A stretch of DNA of 64,000 nucleotides from Cryomorphaceae bacterium. GTDB taxonomy: Bacteria; Bacteroidota; Bacteroidia; Flavobacteriales; ECT2AJA-044. Shown here piece after piece: positions 58,212-64,000 of this stretch. The DNA is taken from assembly GCA_017798125.1 (NCBI GenBank), contig CP059070.1, positions 1 to 64,000 on the forward strand, read 5' to 3'. The notes under the pieces were generated by a model. The model had not been told where the DNA came from. It did no database searches and saw only the letters and a program-made list of their open reading frames with translations. Positions within the stretch are counted from its first letter, which is position 1; each line of letters begins with the position of its first letter. A program made the position numbers and the translations under genes.

Positions 58212-59441
58212 TTGAGCACCATCAACCTCCAATGGACCCAGTGGAAGAACGGCGAAGTTCGCCTTCCTGACTCAAAATCGTGGTGGAACCGATACTACAT
58301 CGTCCGTGCCTTAAGCGGTCAGCCCCTTCCCGAGCCGAAAGTGTACCAAGCCGATGATGTGCATCGTATGTATGACGCATTAACGGAAGAAGGGGCAGAG
58401 CGCAATGTTGGAGGAGCGGGAACAGGGTATCGCTTTATGACCAGCTTCTTGGCCCTTAAAGCCATGGAGACAGGCCAAAGTTTCCGCCTCGATGGAAATG
58501 AACAGATGCGGGGAAGACCTATTCAAGGCCTGGTGGAACCTCTGCAACTCCTTGGCGCTAAAATTGAATACCTCGGGAAAGCAGGTTACCCTCCCCTACT
58601 TATTCACCCATCAAACATTCAAGGCGGTCGTCTGCAATGGAACAATCAGGAATCCAGTCAATTCGTGAGTTCCCTAATGATGATTGCGCCCTACCTTGAA
58701 AACGGACTTGATCTCCGTTGGACCGGACCGCTGGTTTCAGTAAGCTACATCGATCTGACCCAAGAAATCATGGAAGGAGCCGGTGCACAGATTGAAAGGG
58801 ACAAAAACAAACTGAGCATCAAGCCTACGGGCTACACATCTAGCTTTGACCTTTGTCCCCAGGCGGATTGGAGTAGCGCGGCCTTTTGGTTAAGTGCACT
58901 GATACTCCGAGGCCGAGGAAGCGTTACGCTAAAGGGGTTACATCCAAATACCCTTCAAGGCGATGAACGTCTTCTTCATATTTACAAGTCTTGGGGGCTT
59001 CAAGCCACAGACACCCAATCTGGCCTACACGTCGCCTTGTTGGACCGAAGTCTTCCCGAACGGCTCGATTTAGATCTTTCGGATGCGCCGGATCTAGTTC
59101 CCACTGTGGCCGCCACATGTGTAGGTTTGAGATTGGCCGGTCGAATCAAAGGAATTGGTCATTTGAGGTTCAAGGAAAGCAATCGGCTTGAAGCTCTGAG
59201 CGCAGAGTTAAGTAAATGGGGTGCGGCAGTAGAAATAGGTTCCGATAGTTTGCAATGGGGTTCCTTCGCCCATCCAGAGGAAGACATCATTCATGAAACC
59301 TACGGGGATCATCGAATGGCCATGGCCTTTGCTCCACTATCACAAATTCAGGCGATTAAGATTAAGGACCCCGAAGTCGTTTCCAAGAGCTACCCCTTGT
59401 TTTGGGAAGAAGGCCGTACTTTAGGCCTGAACCTATTGTAA
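58212..59441 (+). CDS. aroA: 3-Phosphoshikimate 1-carboxyvinyltransferase (EPSP synthase)
   Basis: A 409-residue enzyme joining phosphoenolpyruvate to shikimate-3-phosphate. Motifs are divergent but recognisable: LPDSKSWWNRYYIVRAL replaces the usual LPGSKS-NR start, GGAGTGYRFMTSFLALKAM corresponds to GTAMRPLTA, then QESSQFVSSLMMIAPYL, IGHLRFKESNRLEAL and YGDHRMAMAF. The Gly-to-Asp change in LPDSKS and the GTGYRF form suggest a Bacteroidota class outside the classical type; effect on inhibitors is not predicted. The start codon is TTG (58212), 1 base after aroB, so translation is likely coupled. Confidence 0.93.
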   Translation: MSTINLQWTQWKNGEVRLPDSKSWWNRYYIVRALSGQPLPEPKVYQADDVHRMYDALTEEGAERNVGGAGTGYRFMTSFLALKAMETGQSFRLDGNEQMRGRPIQGLVEPLQLLGAKIEYLGKAGYPPLLIHPSNIQGGRLQWNNQESSQFVSSLMMIAPYLENGLDLRWTGPLVSVSYIDLTQEIMEGAGAQIERDKNKLSIKPTGYTSSFDLCPQADWSSAAFWLSALILRGRGSVTLKGLHPNTLQGDERLLHIYKSWGLQATDTQSGLHVALLDRSLPERLDLDLSDAPDLVPTVAATCVGLRLAGRIKGIGHLRFKESNRLEALSAELSKWGAAVEIGSDSLQWGSFAHPEEDIIHETYGDHRMAMAFAPLSQIQAIKIKDPEVVSKSYPLFWEEGRTLGLNLL

Positions 59442-59446
59442 CGACT

Positions 59447-60406
59447 ATGAAAGCCGTGTATCGAACGGTCTATGGCGGCCCTGAAATCTTGGAGGTACGC
59501 GATGTAGACCGGCCCGAACCAAAAGAGAACGAAGTCCTTATTAAAATTGCCTACACCACGGTGAACCGCACGGATTGTGGAGTCGTACTTGGCAACTACC
59601 TCTTGATGCAATTATTCACCGGATTGGGTAAACCCAAGAATCCCACTCCCGGAACGGATTTCTCAGGTACTGTTGAAGCTGTAGGAAGTCAAGTACAAAA
59701 TTTCTCTGTGGGGGATCGAGTTTACGGATTGAATGACAATAGTCACGCCACACAAGCAGAATACTGCACCTGGCCAGCCGATGACAGCTTAATTAGAATT
59801 CCGGAGGGCGTGACCTTTGAAGAAGCCGTGGCTGGCGTTGAAGGAGGTCACTACGCTTTAAATTTCCTTAATAAAGTCAAGCTAGCTCCCGGACAACGCG
59901 TAATGGTCAACGGCGGAACAGGTGCCATCGGATCCGCGGCGATTCAAATGCTGGTTGATCGCGGTATTCACGTTGTTGCTACTTGTCGACCAGAGCATTC
60001 CGAGCGCGTATTGGCCCTGGGAGCTTCTCGCGTGATTGACTATACCGCGGAGGATTTCACCCAGCAAGATGAGCAATACGACTTCGTTTTTGACGCAGTG
60101 GGGAAAAGTCGATTCCGTTATTGTAAGCGTATCATGAAACCCGGGGCCGTCTACATCAGCTCTGAGCTTGGCCCAAAAGCCGAAAACATTCCCCTTTCGA
60201 TTCTCGGACTTTTTCACCGGGGCAAACGCGTGAAATTTCCAGTCCCTATTGACATTCCAAAAAGCCTGAAGTACCTCAATGAGCTCTTTGGGCGCTCCGC
60301 CTATAAGCCGCTTATTGATCAGACCTTTGCCTTAGACGACATACAAGAGGCTTATGCCTACGTCATGAGCGAGCAAAAGGTCGGAAGCGTGCTTCTAAAA
60401 CCTTAA
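59447..60406 (+). CDS. Zinc-independent quinone-oxidoreductase-like MDR enzyme
   Basis: A 319-residue medium-chain dehydrogenase/reductase. The N-terminal GroES-like fold begins MKAVYRTVYGGPEILEV, with the motif FSGTVEAVGSQVQNFSVGD; the Rossmann motif is VMVNGGTGAIGSAAIQM. The catalytic zinc ligands of alcohol dehydrogenases are absent, so it belongs to the NADPH:quinone reductase-like group. Substrate unknown. It starts 5 bases after the aroA stop, so it is probably expressed with aroBA. Its TAA overlaps the TAA of convergent alaS (TTAA, 60403-60406). Confidence 0.9.
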   Translation: MKAVYRTVYGGPEILEVRDVDRPEPKENEVLIKIAYTTVNRTDCGVVLGNYLLMQLFTGLGKPKNPTPGTDFSGTVEAVGSQVQNFSVGDRVYGLNDNSHATQAEYCTWPADDSLIRIPEGVTFEEAVAGVEGGHYALNFLNKVKLAPGQRVMVNGGTGAIGSAAIQMLVDRGIHVVATCRPEHSERVLALGASRVIDYTAEDFTQQDEQYDFVFDAVGKSRFRYCKRIMKPGAVYISSELGPKAENIPLSILGLFHRGKRVKFPVPIDIPKSLKYLNELFGRSAYKPLIDQTFALDDIQEAYAYVMSEQKVGSVLLKP

Positions 60407-63012
60407 GCTCCAAAAAGAGCTTTTGCCTTGTCCAAGGCTCTGTCGATTCCACCTGCTTCCTTTCCTCCGGCCGAGGCAAAGAACGGCTGGCCACCACCGC
60501 CCCCTTTGATTTCCTGAGCGAGCTCACGAATAATGGTTCCGGCATTCCAATCCTTGTCTGAAATCAGCGGTTCCGAAATCAACACGTTGAGATTGGGTTT
60601 TCCGTTGTGCACAGTAGCGAGTACCGCAACGAGATCTTGATGTTCTGCCTTAAGCTCGAAGGCTAAGTTCTTGATGCTACCTGGATCCAAATCAACTTTG
60701 GAAATAATGAGTCGACCCCAATCGTGCGTCACTGCACTTTGAAGCAGTTCGTCTTTCAAGCCTCCAGCTTTTTCAGCCAAAAGGGATTCAATTTGACGCT
60801 GCATCTTGTGGTTCTCGTCCCTCAGCTGTTGAATGGACTTCAAGGGATCTTGTGACTTCAAAAGCTCCTTGACCTGGTGTAACAATTCCTCTTGTCCGCG
60901 GAAATAGGCATCCGCCTTAACTGCAGTAATGGCTTCAATTCGCCGGATTCCTGCGGCAATAGCTGATTCGCTTACAATCTTGAAGTGTCCAATTTGACCG
61001 GTACTTGGGACATGGGTTCCCCCACAGAGCTCTACGCTTTCGCCAAATCGAATGACGCGAACCGTATCTCCATATTTCTCCCCAAAGAGCATCATGGCGC
61101 CCATATCCTTTGCAGCGCTCATAGGAACACTTCGATGCTCTTCTAACTCCAAGTTTTGGCGAACGCGAAGATTGACCCAGTCTTCTACTTGCTTGACCTC
61201 CTCTTCGGTCATTTTCTGAAAGTGCGAGAAGTCGAATCGGAGATGGTCTGGATTGACCAAACTACCCCGCTGTTCCACATGATCCCCAAGGACCTCTCGC
61301 AAAGCTTTGTGCAGCAAGTGAGTGGCTGAGTGGTTATTTTCCGCCAAACGACGAGCTGATTCATCTACATAAGCACGATACGCGCGATCCGTATACAGCG
61401 GAAGACGTTCTGTTGTATGAACAATGAGATTGTTTTCCTTCTTTGTTCCCAATATTTCTACCGTGTCATCCTCACAGACGATGGTTCCTCGATCTCCAAC
61501 CTGACCTCCCCCCTCGGGATAAAATGGCGTCAGATTAAAGGCAATTTGAAACAGTTCGCCTTTTTTCGTTTTGATTTTGCGGTAGCGGGTAATGCGCACT
61601 TCCGTTTCCAGGTAATCATACCCTACAAACTCTTCGCGCTCATCTTCGACCAATACCACCCAATCTTCGGTGGTCATTTCCGCCGCAGCTCTTGAACGTT
61701 CTTTTTGGCGATTGAGCTCGGCTTCATATTCAGCACGGTTCATCTCCATTCCACGCTCGCGCAGAATCAATTCTGTCAAATCCGTTGGAAATCCATAGGT
61801 ATCATATAGTTCGAATACCTTGTCCCCCGACAGTTCGTTGGATTGGCTTTCTTCCAGGTATTGATCCAGTCTTTTGAGTCCTTGTTCCAAGGTTCTCAGG
61901 AAGGATGCTTCTTCTTCGTGAATGACTTTTTGGATCAGGTCTTTCTGCTTGCGCAAGCCATCAAAGAAGTAACCCATTTGCTCGTCCAAGACTTCGATCA
62001 GCTTGTAGATAAAAGGCTCCTTTTGATCGAGGAAGGTAAAACCATATCTAGAGGCACGACGCAAAATTCGGCGAATGACATATCCTGCCCCCGTATTGCT
62101 TGGAAGTTGACCGTCCACAATAGAGAAAGCAATGGCGCGGACATGATCCGCGACCACACGCATAGCAATGTCGGCCTTCTCATCTTTCCCGTATTCGTGA
62201 CCCGATAATTCCGCGATTCGGGCAATTATGGGCTTAAAGACGTCCGTGTCATAGTTGGATTGAACTCCTTGAAGTGCCATACACAGGCGCTCAAATCCCA
62301 TTCCGGTATCGACGTGTTTCTTGGGTAAATGCACCAAGGAGCCATCGGCGAGGCGATTGTACTCCATGAACACGAGGTTCCAAATCTCCACCACCAGCGG
62401 GTGGTCTTGATTTACCAATACAGCCCCAGAGGAGGCGCGGCGATCCTCATCGGACCGCAGGTCTATATGGATTTCCGAAGAAGGACCACAAGGCCCTTGG
62501 TCGCCCATCTCCCAGAAATTATCTTTTTTGTTTCCCATCAGAATTCGATCCTCTGGGACAATGTTTTTCCACTCGTGGTAGGCTTCGCGATCCATGCCCA
62601 AGCCATCCGAGTCGTCTCCTTCAAATACCGTTACGTAAAGACGATCCTTGTCCAAACCGTACACTTCCGTTAACAACTCCCACGCCCAAGCGATGGCTTC
62701 GGGCTTGAAGTAGTCTCCAAAGGACCAGTTGCCGAGCATTTCGAACATGGTGTGGTGGTAGGTATCGTGCCCGACTTCTTCCAAATCGTTGTGCTTTCCT
62801 GAAACGCGCAGACATTTTTGAGTATCGGACACTCGCGCGTGTTGGATTTCCGCGTTCCCAAGGATCAAGTCCTTGAACTGATTCATCCCTGCGTTGGTGA
62901 ACATCAAGGTTGGATCATCCTTAATGACCATGGGTGCCGAAGGAACAATTTGATGTCCTTTTTCGGAAAAGAAGAGCAAGAATTTGCGGCGGATTTCTTG
63001 TGAAGAGATCAT
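60403..63012 (-). CDS. alaS: Alanine-tRNA ligase
   Basis: An 869-residue class II synthetase. The catalytic core begins with SSQEIRRKFLLFFSEKGHQI and has PTLMFTNAGMNQFKDLILG. The tRNA-recognition and editing region has NNHSATHLLHKALREVLGD and the zinc motif VELCGGTHVPSTGQIG. The C-Ala domain ends with GGGGGQPFFASAGGKEAGGI. All editing-site residues (HxxxH...CxxxH) are present. The start MISSQEIRRK (63012) is preferred to ATG 63036 because homologues begin at this position. It is divergent from an M23 peptidase gene, a pairing I believe is common in Bacteroidota. Confidence 0.97.
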   Translation of the reverse strand: MISSQEIRRKFLLFFSEKGHQIVPSAPMVIKDDPTLMFTNAGMNQFKDLILGNAEIQHARVSDTQKCLRVSGKHNDLEEVGHDTYHHTMFEMLGNWSFGDYFKPEAIAWAWELLTEVYGLDKDRLYVTVFEGDDSDGLGMDREAYHEWKNIVPEDRILMGNKKDNFWEMGDQGPCGPSSEIHIDLRSDEDRRASSGAVLVNQDHPLVVEIWNLVFMEYNRLADGSLVHLPKKHVDTGMGFERLCMALQGVQSNYDTDVFKPIIARIAELSGHEYGKDEKADIAMRVVADHVRAIAFSIVDGQLPSNTGAGYVIRRILRRASRYGFTFLDQKEPFIYKLIEVLDEQMGYFFDGLRKQKDLIQKVIHEEEASFLRTLEQGLKRLDQYLEESQSNELSGDKVFELYDTYGFPTDLTELILRERGMEMNRAEYEAELNRQKERSRAAAEMTTEDWVVLVEDEREEFVGYDYLETEVRITRYRKIKTKKGELFQIAFNLTPFYPEGGGQVGDRGTIVCEDDTVEILGTKKENNLIVHTTERLPLYTDRAYRAYVDESARRLAENNHSATHLLHKALREVLGDHVEQRGSLVNPDHLRFDFSHFQKMTEEEVKQVEDWVNLRVRQNLELEEHRSVPMSAAKDMGAMMLFGEKYGDTVRVIRFGESVELCGGTHVPSTGQIGHFKIVSESAIAAGIRRIEAITAVKADAYFRGQEELLHQVKELLKSQDPLKSIQQLRDENHKMQRQIESLLAEKAGGLKDELLQSAVTHDWGRLIISKVDLDPGSIKNLAFELKAEHQDLVAVLATVHNGKPNLNVLISEPLISDKDWNAGTIIRELAQEIKGGGGGQPFFASAGGKEAGGIDRALDKAKALFGA

Positions 63013-63050
63013 AATTGGGCTGAACTTTGCCGACATGTAGTTGTTGATAA

Positions 63051-63061
63051 CTGACAGTCAG
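63051..63061. other. 11-bp palindrome in the alaS-M23 intergenic region
   Basis: CTGACAGTCAG, a perfect palindrome with a central A, between the divergent starts of alaS and the M23 gene and 30 bases upstream of the M23 -7 element. It is a possible operator. Confidence 0.35.
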
Positions 63062-63090
63062 GCACTTACAAAACAAACTGTATTAATGCG

Positions 63091-63098
63091 TATTTTTG
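63091..63098 (+). promoter_or_regulatory. -7 promoter element for the M23 peptidase gene
   Basis: TATTTTTG, an exact TAnnTTTG match 75 bases upstream of ATG 63174. This predicts a leader of about 70 bases. Confidence 0.5.
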
Positions 63099-63112
63099 CA
63101 GCGCAATAAGTA

Positions 63113-63158
63113 CTTAAACGGTACCGTTTTGCTTCGGCAAAAGTGGTCCAAATTTAAG
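63113..63158 (+). promoter_or_regulatory. Structured 5' leader of the M23 peptidase mRNA
   Basis: Within the predicted leader, a 14-bp palindrome AAACGGTACCGTTT (63116-63129) overlaps a 6-bp hairpin with a TTCG tetraloop (TTTTGC 63127-63132, GCAAAA 63137-63142). Outer arms CTTAAA (63113-63118) and TTTAAG (63153-63158) can also pair. The two inner structures share TTT and are mutually exclusive. Together they could form a regulatory RNA element or processing site. Confidence 0.45.
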
Positions 63159-63173
63159 GAATCCGCAATCATT

Positions 63174-64000
63174 ATGGCTAAAGTCAGGTATTACTACGAC
63201 AGCGAAACGCTGAGTTACAAGAAGATCGAAAAGAGCGCGAAAGATCGTGTTCGTTCGGTATTGTTGTTTCTGTCGGCCAGTGCCCTGTTTGCCGTATTGA
63301 TGCTCTTCGTCCTATTTACCTTCTTTGACTCTCCAAAGGAAAAGCAGCTCAAGCGTGAATTGGAGCAAATGACATTTCAATACGAGTTGTTGGATGACCG
63401 AATGGATCAACTCCAAGTGGTCATGGACGATATTCAGGAGCGTGACGATCACATTTATCGTGTGATCTTCGAGACTGATCCAATTCCAGCCAGTATTCGC
63501 AAATCCGGATTTGGAGGGGTGAATCGCTACAAGAAATTAGAAGGTTATCAGAACTCCAAGCTCGTGGTTGAAACGACTAAAAAGCTGGATCAACTGAGCA
63601 AACAGGTCGTTATTCAGAGCAAGTCTTTTGACGAAGTGATTGATAAGGCCAAGCGTAAAGAAGACATGCTGGCTTCTATTCCAGCGATCCAGCCAGTGGC
63701 CAACAAAGACCTAAAGCGAATGGCTAGTGGTTACGGTTATCGAATTGACCCTATTTACAAGACTCGAAAGTTCCACGCCGGAATGGACTTTAGCGCGAAT
63801 ACAGGTACTCCTATTTATGCTACAGGAGATGGCAAAGTAACGCGGGCCGATCGTCGAAGCAGCGGATATGGAAACCACGTGCGCATTGATCACGGCTATG
63901 GTTATTTGACACTATACGCTCACATGAGCAAAATGGCCGTTCGTCCAGGTCAAACCGTTCAACGCGGGGACATTATTGGTTATGTAGGAAATACCGGTAA
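63174..64000 (+). CDS. M23 family metallopeptidase, 3' end outside the window
   Basis: At least 275 residues of a LytM-type peptidoglycan endopeptidase, running off the window end. Residues about 25-55 form a membrane helix (VLLFLSASALFAVLMLFVLF-like), residues about 65-180 a coiled-coil periplasmic region, and from about 185 the M23 domain begins: ASGYGYRIDPIYKTRKFHAG with the zinc-binding HxxxD (HAGMD), then GNHVRIDHGYGYLTLYAHM containing the HxH partner. The expected short C-terminal strand lies beyond the window. It probably regulates cell-wall cleavage. The long N-terminal helix and coiled coil resemble MepM/SpoIIQ-like membrane-bound forms. Confidence 0.92.
   Translation, partial: MAKVRYYYDSETLSYKKIEKSAKDRVRSVLLFLSASALFAVLMLFVLFTFFDSPKEKQLKRELEQMTFQYELLDDRMDQLQVVMDDIQERDDHIYRVIFETDPIPASIRKSGFGGVNRYKKLEGYQNSKLVVETTKKLDQLSKQVVIQSKSFDEVIDKAKRKEDMLASIPAIQPVANKDLKRMASGYGYRIDPIYKTRKFHAGMDFSANTGTPIYATGDGKVTRADRRSSGYGNHVRIDHGYGYLTLYAHMSKMAVRPGQTVQRGDIIGYVGNTG

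Noticed and set aside
1..64000. tRNA, rRNA, insertion sequence, prophage or CRISPR array
   Set aside because: Gaps between genes are short and none shows cloverleaf folds, transposase motifs, phage genes or spaced direct repeats.

Overview
The window is a compact stretch of about 64 kb from a Bacteroidota chromosome, most likely a marine Flavobacteriales (Cryomorphaceae/Schleiferiaceae-like). The pointers are secreted proteins with type IX secretion (T9SS) sorting domains and SprB-like repeats, a PorX-type regulator with a PglZ domain, a fused LpxC/FabZ, a SusR-like one-protein hybrid regulator, and the Bacteroidota -7 promoter element TAnnTTTG before many transcription units. About 48 protein genes fill the window. 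I see no RNA gene, insertion sequence, prophage or CRISPR array, and no gene-free stretch above about 160 bases.

Layout. 1-14.1 kb: two giant repeat-rich T9SS cargo proteins sharing a module family, a small secreted protein, and an outer-membrane barrel carrying an N-terminal helix-hairpin-helix DNA-binding region. 14.1-19.6 kb (minus strand): a DUF5522 mini-protein, urocanate hydratase, a 7TMR-DISM-type hybrid kinase and a lipoprotein. 19.6-22.3 kb: sulfotransferase, ACC-deaminase/D-cysteine desulfhydrase-like enzyme, LysM glucosaminidase. 22.3-31.4 kb: a lipoprotein, RNase HII, and a polysaccharide locus (glycosyltransferase, flippase, second sulfotransferase, Wzz-like and O-antigen polymerase-like proteins). 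31.4-37.2 kb (minus): HD phosphohydrolase, then lpxD-lpxC/fabZ-lpxA-ABC ATPase-efp. 37.2-43.2 kb: porX-tsaE-ald, a DUF4258-like protein, TfoX-N protein, Crp-like regulator, pirin, nitroreductase. 43.3-49.2 kb: lysA, fatty-acid desaturase, an FAD reductase lacking a normal start codon, secreted endonuclease I, glycosyltransferase, small secreted protein. 49.3-64 kb: a SusR-like hybrid regulator, LpxR-type lipid A deacylase, DUF6624 protein, phenylalanine hydroxylase, proline dehydrogenase, aroB, aroA, a quinone-oxidoreductase-like enzyme, alaS and the 5' part of an M23 peptidase.

Themes. Most genes serve envelope biogenesis: lipid A synthesis and trimming, a probably sulfated surface polysaccharide, T9SS cargo and its regulator PorX, and peptidoglycan hydrolases. 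Amino-acid metabolism (HutU, Ald, LysA, AroA/B, PhhA, PutA-like) is scattered rather than clustered.

The most interesting signals are not classical genes. First, a 17-bp element with a palindromic core (GTGCCTRCGGCACGATG) occurs six times, inside four unrelated genes in different reading frames and at two gene junctions. Second, perfect -7 promoter elements lie 4-5 nt from the start codons of six genes, which predicts leaderless mRNAs. Third, a flavoprotein reductase overlaps the upstream desaturase and has no ATG/GTG/TTG before its FAD motif. Fourth, the last gene has a highly structured leader.
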